Assembly (NCBI RefSeq): GCF_039655775.1
Contig: NZ_JBBYXJ010000001.1
Coordinates: forward strand, 1,594,001-1,658,000
Length of the DNA stretch: 64,000 nucleotides
DNA from: Iodidimonas sp. SYSU 1G8
Lineage (GTDB): Bacteria; Pseudomonadota; Alphaproteobacteria; SMXS01
Direction: 5' to 3'
How positions within the stretch are numbered: position 1 is the first letter of the stretch; each line of letters opens with the position of its first letter. Below are positions 34,787-43,639 of the stretch, in pieces. The notes under the pieces were generated by a model. It was given only the letters and a program-made list of their open reading frames with translations, searched no databases and was not told the origin of the DNA. Both the position numbers and the translations under genes were made by a program.

Positions 34787-35260
34787 TCAGGCGGTCCAGA
34801 TCCCCGCCGGCTTGCCCTGCCCCAGATCCGAAATCGACCAGGTCTCGATCCGCCACGGCACCAGTTTCAGCGCGCCATAGGTCGGGTCCTCGACGTTTTT
34901 CCAGAACATGTGCAGGTCATAGCCATAAGGCTCGGGTTTGGAGCCGAACAGCGTCCAGACCCGCTCCTTCTCGGCCAGATCCTCGGCCCATTCGGTCTTG
35001 CAGTCGGCGATGACGTGTTCCATCTGGGGCGTCCAGTACGCGACCGAGACGTAGGGGTTGCCCGCCAGATGCTTGGCCTTGAGGCTCTGGCGGCCAGTGG
35101 CGATCCAGCCCTGCGGCAGGCCATCCGGAAACTCCCAGACGGGATGCAGGATGCGGGCCCGCATGCGTCCTTTCGTATCCTGGGTCGTCACCGACGCCCA
35201 CACCACCGACGACACGCGCTGCTCGAAGGTTTCGCGCAGTTGGTCGAACGATTTGCTCAT
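34787..35260 (-). CDS. Pyridoxamine 5'-phosphate oxidase family protein (flavin split barrel)
   Basis: A 157-aa FMN- or F420-binding split-barrel protein. The features are VVWASVTTQDTKGRMRARIL at the first strands, KAKHLAGNPYVSVAYWTP (phosphate-binding segment) and a C-terminal PWRIETWSISDL. A general flavoenzyme or heme-handling role is possible. It has AGGGGAGAGG upstream. It stands between two hydrolase genes on the same strand, with gaps of 61 and 81 bp. Confidence 0.8.
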   Translation of the reverse strand: MSKSFDQLRETFEQRVSSVVWASVTTQDTKGRMRARILHPVWEFPDGLPQGWIATGRQSLKAKHLAGNPYVSVAYWTPQMEHVIADCKTEWAEDLAEKERVWTLFGSKPEPYGYDLHMFWKNVEDPTYGALKLVPWRIETWSISDLGQGKPAGIWTA

Positions 35261-35341
35261 GTTGCCTCTCCCCTGGAGTTACCGGTGAGAAACATAACAG
35301 CCGGGCGCCGGAAATCCATCAACAAAAAGCCGTTTTCGACC

Positions 35342-36253
35342 TCAGCCTTGCGGGTAGATCCGAGCCAGGCGGCGCAGCGCGTCCTGCACAAGCTCGGTCC
35401 GTTCCATGGGCAGGAAGTGCGTCGTACCCGGCACCAGCTCCAGATCCCATGCCGGCTGGCGGCCCCGGATCAGCTCCGGCACGCCCTCGCGCAGGGTGGA
35501 CTCGCTTTCGGCATAGAGCACATGCACCGGACAACGCACCTTGCCGAGCGCGCGCCAGAAGAACTGCCCCGCCGAGCCGAAGGTGGCCGCTTCCCATGCC
35601 GGCGCGCAGGACAGCTCGACCTCGCCATTGGGCAGGTCGCGGGTGCCGCCATCGATGTAGTCGCGCAGATAGGCATCGGGCCAGGTGGCGAAGGCGCCGC
35701 GTCCCCGATAGGCGTCCATCATCATGTCGCGCGAGCCGAACACGGCGCGACGCCGTGCGGCGCCCTGCGCCAGCGGATTGGGCGGCGGCCGGCCGAACTT
35801 GCGCGCCAGCCACAGCTTGCGCGAGACGCTGGGGTGCATCAGCACCGGCTCGATCATCAGCAGGCCGCGCGCCAGATCCGGCCGCGCGGCGGCCGCCAGC
35901 ATGACGACCCGGCCGCCCATGGAGTGGCCGGAAAGAAACGCCGGTTCATCCAGCAGGTCGAGCAGCGCCACCAGATCGTCGCTGAAGGTATCCCATGTCT
36001 TGAGTTCGTCCGGTTCCGCCCGCGCGGGTGAAAGCCCATGGCCGCGTTGGTCGATCGCGATGATGCGGAACTGGTCCGACAGCGGCCCGAGCAGGCTGCG
36101 ATAGGTTCCGGCGTTGAAGCCGGTCGCATGGGCGAAGACCAGCAGGGGTTTGGCCGCATCGCCATCCCAGCGCAACGCGGAAAACACGCCGCGCCCGGGC
36201 ACGTCGATCAGGTCGCGCATGGGTTCGGCGCTGCTAGAAACGGGCTGGGGCAT
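35342..36253 (-). CDS. Alpha/beta hydrolase
   Basis: A 303-aa protein from ATG 36253, preceded by AAGGGA. Oxyanion region FAHATGFNAGTYRSLL, the strand IIAIDQRGHGLS, the nucleophile in LSGHS111MGG, and the histidine in PGTTHFLPME make it a typical alpha/beta hydrolase of the esterase/MhpC group. Its 5' end overlaps the preceding transporter gene by about 20 nt, so the two are coupled. Confidence 0.88.
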   Translation of the reverse strand: MPQPVSSSAEPMRDLIDVPGRGVFSALRWDGDAAKPLLVFAHATGFNAGTYRSLLGPLSDQFRIIAIDQRGHGLSPARAEPDELKTWDTFSDDLVALLDLLDEPAFLSGHSMGGRVVMLAAAARPDLARGLLMIEPVLMHPSVSRKLWLARKFGRPPPNPLAQGAARRRAVFGSRDMMMDAYRGRGAFATWPDAYLRDYIDGGTRDLPNGEVELSCAPAWEAATFGSAGQFFWRALGKVRCPVHVLYAESESTLREGVPELIRGRQPAWDLELVPGTTHFLPMERTELVQDALRRLARIYPQG

Positions 36254-37292
36254 GCTGGATTCCCTTGATGTTGCCATCGGCGGACAAGAGCACGGCGATG
36301 CCCTTGGTCTGGTCGAAATTGGCGAAGATGATCATCATGATAACCATGATCGGCACGCTGAGGAACATGCCGACGATCCCCCAGATCGACCCCCAGATGG
36401 CGAGGGAGAGCAGGACCGCCAGCGAGCTCAGGTTGAGCGCGCCGCCCATCAGGCGCGGCTCGACCACATTGTCGATGATGATCTGCACGCTGGTCAGCCC
36501 CAGGCTGACGATCAGGAACGGTCCGATGGTCTCGAACTGCACCAGCGTCAACAGCGCGGGGAACATGATGCCGATGATGGAGCCGATGGTCGGAATGAAG
36601 TTGAGCAGGAAGATGATGAAGGCCCAGAACGCCGCGTAATCGACGCCCACGAGACTAAGCACCACATAGGAGAACACGCCGGTCAGCGCGCTCATGGCGG
36701 TTTTCAGCCGGATGTACTTGCGCGTGTCCTCGTTGATTTCACGCAGGATGCGGCGGATGCGCTCGCGGCGGTCGGGATCGGGAAACAGCGCCTTGAACTT
36801 GGGCTCGAACGCGGCCTGCTCGACGAAGATGAACAGCAGATAGACCAGTACCAGACCCACATTGCCCATCAGATTGGCGAGCGTGCCGGCTACCGATCCG
36901 ATGACGGGGGCGATCTCGAACTGCTTGAGCAGTTCGGAGAGCTTGGGCACCCGGTCGATGCCGAAAGTGGGCGCGAGGCGCTCGATCAGGGCCTCGAACT
37001 TGCGCTGGTATTCAGGCGCCGCCGCCGCCACGGAGGCGACATTCTCGCTGACCATCAGCACGATCAGCGCGCCGACGCCGAGCACGGTCAAACCCGCGGC
37101 GGTCAGGGCGATCCAACGGGCCAGCGGCGCGCCGCCGATGACGATGCGCTGATAGATGCCGGCCAGCCCGTCGATCAGGAACCAGACCATGATCGCCACC
37201 GCGAGCGGCACCAGAAGCGCCCGCCCCTCGACCAGGAAGAGCACGATAAGGGCGACGATGCCCAGCGCGGCCGCGTAGTTGACGATTTTCAT
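36234..37292 (-). CDS. AI-2E family transporter (PerM-like)
   Basis: A 352-aa membrane protein starting at ATG 37292 (MKIVNYAAALG). It has about eight helices with the AI-2E pattern: an N-terminal pair, a central soluble stretch (about 95-140), and C-terminal helices with FIPTIGSIIGIMFPALL and NVVEPRLMGGALNLSSLAVLLSLAIWGSIWG split in the family order. Family members export autoinducer-2 or act as Na+/H+ exchangers; the cargo here is unknown. Confidence 0.9.
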   Translation of the reverse strand: MKIVNYAAALGIVALIVLFLVEGRALLVPLAVAIMVWFLIDGLAGIYQRIVIGGAPLARWIALTAAGLTVLGVGALIVLMVSENVASVAAAAPEYQRKFEALIERLAPTFGIDRVPKLSELLKQFEIAPVIGSVAGTLANLMGNVGLVLVYLLFIFVEQAAFEPKFKALFPDPDRRERIRRILREINEDTRKYIRLKTAMSALTGVFSYVVLSLVGVDYAAFWAFIIFLLNFIPTIGSIIGIMFPALLTLVQFETIGPFLIVSLGLTSVQIIIDNVVEPRLMGGALNLSSLAVLLSLAIWGSIWGIVGMFLSVPIMVIMMIIFANFDQTKGIAVLLSADGNIKGIQHAPARF

Positions 37293-37437
37293 GGGGCGCA
37301 CCTGGGCGAGTCTGTCTGGCGCGTATTCTTGAGGCCGGCCGCGATCCGGGTCAACGCTGTTGCGGGGCGGAATAATCGGCGTGACAACCGCTTGGCCGCG
37401 CGGCCATAGTCGCGCCAGCAATCTCGCCGGAGCCAGC

Positions 37438-38340
37438 GTGACCCCGCCGCATACCGATACCGACAATCCCATGCGCGGCATCCTGCTGATGCTGGGCGCG
37501 TTCATCACCTTCTCGTGCATGGACACTCTGGCCAAGCTGCTGGGGACCATGGGCTATCAGGCGGTGTTCATCACCTGGGGCCGGCTGCTCGCGCAGGTCT
37601 TCATGCTCGTGCCGCTGGTGCTGGTCATGGGCGGCACGAAGGCCCTGCGCACCCGCCACCCCAAGTTCCAGCTGCTGCGCGGCATCGGCATGCTGGGGGC
37701 CGGCGTGTTCTTCGTCTCGGGCCTGCATTACCTGCCGCTGGCGACGATGACGTCGATCAACTTCGTCGGCCCGTTCATCGTCACTTTGATGTCGGTCATC
37801 TTCCTGAAGGAGCATGTCGGCCGCAACCGGTGGATCGCCATCCTGATCGGCTTCGCCGGCGCGCTGGTCATCATCCGGCCCGGCACCGAAGGCTTCCATG
37901 TCGCCGGGCTTTTCGCCGTGGCCGCCGCCACCTGCTGGTCGATCGGCATGATCACGACGCGGCTGGTGCAGCCCGAGGATTCGACTCTGACCACGCTGGT
38001 GCTGACGGCCCTGGTCGGGCTGGTCGGCGCGTCACTGCTGGTCCCCATGTTCTGGAAGCCGCTGACGCTGGAGGCGCTGATCTACATCGTCGGCATGGGC
38101 ATCGGCGGCACGCTCGGCCAGTTCTTCATGATCCAGGCACTGCGCTATGCGGGACCCTCGGTCCTCGCGCCCTTCGCCTACAGCCAGATCATCTGGGCGA
38201 CCCTGCTGGGCTATGTGCTGTGGGGCGAGTTTCCCGACGGCTGGACCTGGGTCGGCGCGGCGATCATCGTCTCGTGCGGCCTTTACGTCTGGTACCGCGA
38301 ACGGCGCGCGGCGGCGCCCCGGCTGAAGAAGCCCGTCTAG
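37438..38340 (+). CDS. EamA/DMT family transporter
   Basis: With GTG 37438 (CGGAG 7 nt upstream) the product has 300 aa, ten helices and two EamA repeats, as normal for this superfamily; ATG 37471 is an alternative. Conserved pieces are NFVGPFIVTLMSVIFLKE in repeat one and GGTLGQFFMIQALRYAGPS with YVLWGEFPDGWTWVGAAIIV in repeat two. It exports or imports a metabolite. Another EamA gene lies at 59573-60535. Confidence 0.9.
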   Translation: MTPPHTDTDNPMRGILLMLGAFITFSCMDTLAKLLGTMGYQAVFITWGRLLAQVFMLVPLVLVMGGTKALRTRHPKFQLLRGIGMLGAGVFFVSGLHYLPLATMTSINFVGPFIVTLMSVIFLKEHVGRNRWIAILIGFAGALVIIRPGTEGFHVAGLFAVAAATCWSIGMITTRLVQPEDSTLTTLVLTALVGLVGASLLVPMFWKPLTLEALIYIVGMGIGGTLGQFFMIQALRYAGPSVLAPFAYSQIIWATLLGYVLWGEFPDGWTWVGAAIIVSCGLYVWYRERRAAAPRLKKPV

Positions 38341-38433
38341 ACGCCGCCACAGGCAAAACCTTCACACGTGCTTGGTGTGCCGGGCGAAACAGGGCTATCA
38401 TCTCTCCACCGTCGACCGGGGAGATCGCACGTC

Positions 38434-40602
38434 ATGACCGAGACCAGAACCGCCATCTGCCGCTTCTGCCATTCCTTCTGCGGCATCAAGGTAACCATCG
38501 AGAACGGCAAGGCCGTCAAGGTCGTCGGCGACAAGGATAACCCGATGTATTTCGGGTACACCTGCGTCAAGGGTCGGCAACTACCCCGCCAGCACGACAA
38601 TCCGGAACGGGTTCTCCGGCCGCTCCAGCGGCATGGCGATCATCATCACCCCGTCAGGTCGGACGCGGCGCTCGACGCCATCGCCGAGAAACTCAACGGC
38701 CTGATCGCCGCGCACGGCCCGCGTTCGGTGGCGCTCTATACCGGCACCTATACCTTCCCCTATCCGGCAGGCCGGGCCATGGCCATGGCCTTCATGGATG
38801 CGATCAAATCGCCCATGCGGTTTACGTCGGCGACCATCGACCAGCCCGGCAAACCCATGGCCATGGCGCTGCACGGGCGCTGGCATGCCGGGCCGCGCCC
38901 CTTCGCCGAGTCCGACGTCTGGATCCTGGTGGGCGCCAATCCGGTGATTTCCAAATGGGGCGGCATTCCCCAGTACAACCCCGCCAAGCGTCTGCACGAC
39001 GCGCTCAAGCGCGGCATGAAGCTGGTGGTGATCGACCCGAGGCGCACGGAAACCGCCGAGAAGGCGCACATCCACCTGCAATGCAAGCCGGGCGAGGACC
39101 CGACCATCCTGGCGGGCATCGCCAACATCATCCTCTCGGAAGGACTGATCGACGCGGAATTCCTCGACGGCGACGTCTCGGGACTGGAGGCGTTCCGCGA
39201 GGCCGTCGCGCCCTTCACGCCCGACTATGTGGCGCGGCGCGCGGGCGTCGACGCCGGGCAGCTGATCGAGGCGGCGCGGCTGTTCGCCGCCGGCCCGAGC
39301 GGCATGATCACGGCCGGCACCGGGCCGAACATGGCGCCGCGCGGCACCCTGAGCGAATATCTGGTGCTGGCCATCAACACGCTGTGCGGCCGCTGGCTGC
39401 GCGCGGGTGAAAAGATGCCGAACCCCTTCGTGCTGATCCCCGAACGCCGCGGCCGGGCGCAGGCGGAGATCAAGCCGAAGCCGTGGGGCTATGGCGAGCA
39501 GCTGCGGGTGCGCAATCTGGGCGACAATGCCAGCGGCCTGACACCGGCCGCCCTTGCCGAGGAAATCCTGCTGGAGGGCGAAGGACAGGTGAAGGCGCTG
39601 CTCTGCGTCGGCAGCAACCCCATGGGCGCGTGGCCCGATCAGCTCCGGACGTACGAAGCGCTGAAGACGCTGGAGCTGCTGGCGACCATCGACATCAAGA
39701 TGTCGGCGACGGCGAAGATGGCGGATTTCGTCCTGCCGCCACGGCTGGGATTCGAGGCGCCGGCGATCACCATGTCCAACGAGAACGCCTGGTTCTACGG
39801 CTCGGCGACCGGCTATCCGGAGCCCTATGCCCAGTATCAGCCGCAGCTTGTCGAGCCGCCCGAAGGGTCGGACCTGCTGGAGGAGTGGGAAGTGTTTTAT
39901 GGCCTCGGCCAGCGCATGGGGCTTCAGCTGCGGATCAACGGGCAGGATGTGGACATGGTCCGCAAGCCGACCACGGACGAGCTGTTCGAGATGATGTGCC
40001 GCGGCTCGCGCATTCCCCTGTCCGAGGTGAAGAAATACCCGCACGGCCACATCTTCGACGATCCGTCCATCCTCGTCCTACCCAAGGAAGAGGACTGGGA
40101 GGAGACGCTGGATATCGGCCATGAGGAGATGATGGGCGAACTGGCGGCGGTCTTCGCCGAGCCAATCACCGAACATGCCGGCTACAGTGCCCAGCGCTTC
40201 AGCCACCGGCTGGTCAGCCGGCGCATGAACGACGTGTACAACTCGTCGGGCCGGGACATTCCGGCGCTGACCCGCAACCACAGCTACAACCCGGCCTTCA
40301 TGAATCCCGGCGATCTGGCGGCGCTGGGCCTGAACGCGGGCGACGTGGTGCGCATTTCGTCGGGTCACGGCTCGATCCTTGGCGTGGTCGAGGAAGCCGA
40401 GGACGTGCGTCCCGGCGTCATCTCCATGGCGCATGCGTTCGGCGACGCGCCGCGCTTCGACGATCAGCTGTTCTTCATCGGCTCCAACACCGGCCGGCTG
40501 ACCAACACGACCGAGGATTACGACCGGCGCACGGGGATGCCGCGCATGAGCGCCATCCCCGTCAACGTGACGCCGGCCAGCCTGGAACAGGCGGCGCAGT
40601 AA
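38434..40602 (+). CDS. Molybdopterin-dependent oxidoreductase (DMSO reductase family)
   Basis: ATG 38434 with GGGGAG upstream gives 722 aa. Cys9, Cys12, Cys16 and Cys44 bind a [4Fe-4S] cluster, followed by molybdopterin domains with VLVGANPVISKWGG (about 170), VVIDPRRTETAEKA, TGPNMAPRG, LLCVGSNPMGAW and a C-terminal dinucleotide-binding part NPAFMNPGDLAALGLNAGD. There is no Tat signal, so it acts in the cytoplasm. It may oxidise or hydrate an organic substrate; formate dehydrogenase, acetylene hydratase and assimilatory types share the fold. It converges with the ketosteroid-dehydrogenase-like flavoprotein gene. Confidence 0.88.
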   Translation: MTETRTAICRFCHSFCGIKVTIENGKAVKVVGDKDNPMYFGYTCVKGRQLPRQHDNPERVLRPLQRHGDHHHPVRSDAALDAIAEKLNGLIAAHGPRSVALYTGTYTFPYPAGRAMAMAFMDAIKSPMRFTSATIDQPGKPMAMALHGRWHAGPRPFAESDVWILVGANPVISKWGGIPQYNPAKRLHDALKRGMKLVVIDPRRTETAEKAHIHLQCKPGEDPTILAGIANIILSEGLIDAEFLDGDVSGLEAFREAVAPFTPDYVARRAGVDAGQLIEAARLFAAGPSGMITAGTGPNMAPRGTLSEYLVLAINTLCGRWLRAGEKMPNPFVLIPERRGRAQAEIKPKPWGYGEQLRVRNLGDNASGLTPAALAEEILLEGEGQVKALLCVGSNPMGAWPDQLRTYEALKTLELLATIDIKMSATAKMADFVLPPRLGFEAPAITMSNENAWFYGSATGYPEPYAQYQPQLVEPPEGSDLLEEWEVFYGLGQRMGLQLRINGQDVDMVRKPTTDELFEMMCRGSRIPLSEVKKYPHGHIFDDPSILVLPKEEDWEETLDIGHEEMMGELAAVFAEPITEHAGYSAQRFSHRLVSRRMNDVYNSSGRDIPALTRNHSYNPAFMNPGDLAALGLNAGDVVRISSGHGSILGVVEEAEDVRPGVISMAHAFGDAPRFDDQLFFIGSNTGRLTNTTEDYDRRTGMPRMSAIPVNVTPASLEQAAQ

Positions 40603-40606
40603 TGGG

Positions 40607-42283
40607 TCAGACCTGCCGCCCCGCCGCGTGCATGGCGGCGAGGTAGGAATAGGTCATGCCGGCGCCGATGGTGCCGCCGCCGCCGGGGTAGAAATTGCCG
40701 ACGACACAGGCCGAGCTGTTGCCCGCCGCGTAGAGGCCCTCGATCACCGTGCCGTCCTCGCGCAGCACCTGGGCGCGCTCGTTGGTCAGCAGGCCGCCCT
40801 TGGTCCCGAGATCGCCGGCATGAATCTCGATGGCGTAGAACGGCGCCTTGGCGACGGGGCCGAGGCAGGGATTGGGCTTGTGCGACTTGTCGCCGGCATA
40901 GAGGTCGAAGGCGCTCTGGCCCTTGCCGAAATCGTCGTCCCTGCCCGCCTCGGCCATGGCGTTGAAGCGGCTGACGGTTTCCTTCAGCCCGGCGGCGTCG
41001 ATGCCGCACTGGCGCGCCAGATCGTCCAGGGTCTCGGCCTTCTTGACGTAGCCGTCGCGGATGAAGCGTTCCGGCGTCATGCCCGGGAGCATGGTGCCGA
41101 CCGTGTAACGGTTGCGGTAGTCGTTATCGAACACCATGAAGGCGGGCGGCGCGTCGTCCTCGTAGATCACCCGGCCGAGCTCGTTGTAGGGCCGCGCCTC
41201 ATTGGCGAAGCGCTTGCCCTTACTGTTGACGATGATGATGTGCGGCAGGCCGCGCTCGAACACATGGATGGTCGGCGCCAGCGCGCCTGGCTCGTTGGAC
41301 GAGGGCATCCACCACATGTCGTCCATCAGGTCGAGCGCCGCGCCCACCGCCTGGCCGGCGCGGATGCCGTCGCCCATGCTGCCCGGCGCGCCGGAGCTGT
41401 AGGCGCCGGAGGCCCAGGACTCGCTGGCCTTGTCGAAATATTGCTGGCGCATGGCCTTGTTGTGGTCGAAGCCGCCTGCGGCGATCACCACGCCCTTGCG
41501 CGCCCGGATATTCAGGCTGTTGCCCTCTTTCGTGACCCGCGCGCCGGTGACGGCGCCGTTTTCGGTGATCAGCTCGTCAAGGCCGGTGTTGAGCCACAGC
41601 GGCACATTCTTTTCCTGCAGCGAATAGCGCAGGCGGGCGACCAGCGCGCGGCCGCTGGAGACGTGCTGGCGTCCGGCGACGCGGTTCCAGATGTTGCGCG
41701 GGATGACGTACCAGACATCCAGAAGGCCTTTCGGATCGGACTTGAAGAACGCCAGCCGCCGCAGCTCCTTGACCGAGCCGACGACGCCGCCCGGAAGCGA
41801 GCCCGGCCGTTTGCGCAGGCGGTCGAAATCCTTCAGCTTGCGGCCGGAAAAGACCTTGGGATCGATGGAACGGCCGCCCTTACAGCCGCCCGGTGTCTCC
41901 GGCCGGTAGTCGGGGAAGTCTTCCATCATCTGGAACTGGACGGCGCTGTTGTCGGACATGTAACGCGCCATGACCGGCGCATGCTCGACGAACGCCTCCA
42001 GCTTGGACGGGGCGACCCGGTTGCCGATATTGTGCTTGAGATAGGTCAGCGCATCCTGCCGCGTGTCGGGGATGCCGGCATCCTTCATCAGGTGATTGTC
42101 GGGAATCCAGGCGACGCCGCCCGAGAAGGCGGTGGTGCCGCCATAGAATTCGGTCTTCTCGATCACCAGGACCTTCAGGCCCTCGTTGGCGGCGACGACG
42201 GCGGCGGTCAGCCCCGCCGCGCCCGTGCCCACGACCAAAAGGTCGGTCTCTTGATCCCATGCCTCGATTGCATCGCCCGTCAT
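40607..42283 (-). CDS. FAD-dependent oxidoreductase, 3-ketosteroid delta-1-dehydrogenase-like
   Basis: A 558-aa flavoprotein of the FAD_binding_2 group. The FAD dinucleotide motif GTGAAGLTAA occupies 19-28, and FYGGTTAFSGGVAWIPDNHLM matches the segment following the fold in ketosteroid dehydrogenases. Also present are GVVIAAGGFDHN and a C-terminal GLLTNERAQVLREDG and GLYAAGNSSA with GGTIGAGMTYSYLA. It would introduce a C1=C2 double bond in a steroid or similar cyclic ketone. A terpenoid or fumarate-reductase-like substrate is an alternative. GGGGAGAG precedes the ATG. Confidence 0.82.
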   Translation of the reverse strand: MTGDAIEAWDQETDLLVVGTGAAGLTAAVVAANEGLKVLVIEKTEFYGGTTAFSGGVAWIPDNHLMKDAGIPDTRQDALTYLKHNIGNRVAPSKLEAFVEHAPVMARYMSDNSAVQFQMMEDFPDYRPETPGGCKGGRSIDPKVFSGRKLKDFDRLRKRPGSLPGGVVGSVKELRRLAFFKSDPKGLLDVWYVIPRNIWNRVAGRQHVSSGRALVARLRYSLQEKNVPLWLNTGLDELITENGAVTGARVTKEGNSLNIRARKGVVIAAGGFDHNKAMRQQYFDKASESWASGAYSSGAPGSMGDGIRAGQAVGAALDLMDDMWWMPSSNEPGALAPTIHVFERGLPHIIIVNSKGKRFANEARPYNELGRVIYEDDAPPAFMVFDNDYRNRYTVGTMLPGMTPERFIRDGYVKKAETLDDLARQCGIDAAGLKETVSRFNAMAEAGRDDDFGKGQSAFDLYAGDKSHKPNPCLGPVAKAPFYAIEIHAGDLGTKGGLLTNERAQVLREDGTVIEGLYAAGNSSACVVGNFYPGGGGTIGAGMTYSYLAAMHAAGRQV

Positions 42284-42303
42284 CGCACTCTCCCCGTTCG
42301 TGA

Positions 42304-42329
42304 TAACGGGAGCCAGCGGGCTCCCGTTA
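42304..42329 (-). terminator. Hairpin between the HSD10-like SDR and the ketosteroid-dehydrogenase-like gene
   Basis: An 11-bp perfect stem TAACGGGAGCC/GGCTCCCGTTA with a 4-nt loop lies on the minus-strand path 54 bp after the SDR stop and 21 bp before the flavoprotein start. There is no U-tract. It may end SDR transcription or act as an attenuator in the leader of the next gene. Confidence 0.5.
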
Positions 42330-42382
42330 ATACGACGAGTGTTATACGAAAACGGCGCTGGCGCAAGCCGGGCCGTTAGGGA

Positions 42383-43144
42383 TCAGCGCGGCGCCATGCG
42401 GATCGCGCCGTCGAGGCGGATGGTCTCGCCGTTCAGCATGGTGTTCTGGCAGATCTCACGCACCAGCGAGCCGAACTCTTCCGGCTTGCCGAGACGCTTG
42501 GGGAACGGGATCGAGTTGGCCAGCGACTGCAGCACCTCGTCGCGCGCGCGCAGCATCAGCGGCGTGGCGAAGATGCCGGGGCAGATGGTGTTGCAGCGGA
42601 TGCCCACATTGGCGAGGTCGCGGGCGATGACCAGGGTCATGCCGACGATGCCGGCCTTGGTGGCGGTGTAGGCGATCTGGCCGACCTGGCCGTCGAAGGC
42701 CGCGACCGAGGCGGTCTGGACGATCACGCCGCGCTCGCCATCTTCCAGCGGCTCCAGCGTCTGCATTTCGGCGGCCACGAGGCGCGAGCAGTTGAAATGG
42801 CCGATCAGGTTGGTGTTCACCACGCGCTGGAAGTCGGCCAGCGCCATCGGGCCGTCCTTGCCGACGATCTTGTTGGCCTTGCCGATGCCGGCGCAGTTGA
42901 CGAGGATGCGCGGAATGCCGTGCGCCTTCTTGGCGACCTCGATGCCGGCCAGCACGTCTTCCTCGGACGCCACTTCCACCTTGGCGAAGGCGCCGCCGAT
43001 TTCCGCCGCGACCTTCTGGCCCAGTTCCTCGTTGAGGTCCCACAATGTGACCTTCACGCCATTGGCCGTCAGCTCGCGCGCCGTCGCCGCGCCCAGACCC
43101 GATGCGCCGCCGGTGATGATGGCGGACTGTCCCTGCAGTTTCAT
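42383..43144 (-). CDS. SDR family 3-hydroxyacyl-CoA dehydrogenase, HSD17B10-like
   Basis: A 253-aa short-chain dehydrogenase with TGGASGLG (11-18), Asp36 after strand beta-2 (NAD specificity), NCAGIG, catalytic Ser146, Tyr159 and Lys163 and the tail NGETIRLDGAIRMAPR, all typical of type II 3-hydroxyacyl-CoA dehydrogenase (HSD10). It oxidises 3-hydroxy-acyl-CoA or 17beta-hydroxysteroids, feeding beta-oxidation. AGGGAAG precedes the ATG. It is divergent from the ABM operon and may share its operator region. Confidence 0.9.
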   Translation of the reverse strand: MKLQGQSAIITGGASGLGAATARELTANGVKVTLWDLNEELGQKVAAEIGGAFAKVEVASEEDVLAGIEVAKKAHGIPRILVNCAGIGKANKIVGKDGPMALADFQRVVNTNLIGHFNCSRLVAAEMQTLEPLEDGERGVIVQTASVAAFDGQVGQIAYTATKAGIVGMTLVIARDLANVGIRCNTICPGIFATPLMLRARDEVLQSLANSIPFPKRLGKPEEFGSLVREICQNTMLNGETIRLDGAIRMAPR

Positions 43145-43228
43145 GTTGGTTCTTCCCTGATGGTTCGGACTGAAAAATTCTTGCCGCTTCCGGATTAAAG
43201 GCCGATCGCGCCCATGGCAAGACCCGCC

Positions 43229-43244
43229 GTTACCGAAAGGTAAA
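43229..43244. promoter_or_regulatory. Candidate operator in the divergent HSD10 / ABM intergenic region
   Basis: GTTAC-CGAAAG-GTAAA resembles the GTTAC-N6-GTAAC repeat around the P450 promoter, with the same spacing and one changed end base. It lies about 85 bp from each of the two divergent starts. A shared repressor is possible but is inferred from two sites only. Confidence 0.35.
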
Positions 43245-43314
43245 GTCGCAAGCAGCGTTGACTTATCCGGTCTCGCGACGCAGGGTTTGCGGCCTGTGAA
43301 ACGAGGAGCAAGCC

Positions 43315-43629
43315 ATGACCATCATCATCGGCGCGGAAATCCGCATCGAGCCGTCCGACATGCCGAAAATCCGCGAATTCGCGTCCGTGATGGTCGAAAA
43401 GACCACCACGCTCGAGAAGGATACGTGCATCACCTACTCCTTCGCCGAGGACTTCAACGAGCCCGGTCTGGTGCGCATTTTCGAGGTGTGGGAATCGGAC
43501 GAGGCGCTGGCCGAGCACTTCAAGACCCAGCACATGGCGGACTTCCAGAAGGGCATGGCCGGCATCACCGTGAAGGGCGTGAAGGCCGTGCGGTATGAAG
43601 TGTCCAGCTATGGCGACCTGAAGCGCTGA
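43315..43629 (+). CDS. Antibiotic biosynthesis monooxygenase (ABM) family protein
   Basis: A 104-aa ferredoxin-like fold protein of the YgiN/ABM type, which often oxidises quinols, or binds small aromatics without cofactors. The pattern runs IIGAEIRIEPSD then CITYSFAEDFNEPGLVRIFEVWES with a His-x-x-x-x-His-x-x-Met tail (AEHFKTQHM). GAGGAG precedes the ATG. It is the first of five closely spaced plus-strand genes. Confidence 0.85.
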   Translation: MTIIIGAEIRIEPSDMPKIREFASVMVEKTTTLEKDTCITYSFAEDFNEPGLVRIFEVWESDEALAEHFKTQHMADFQKGMAGITVKGVKAVRYEVSSYGDLKR

Positions 43630-43639
43630 GGGCCCTGAC

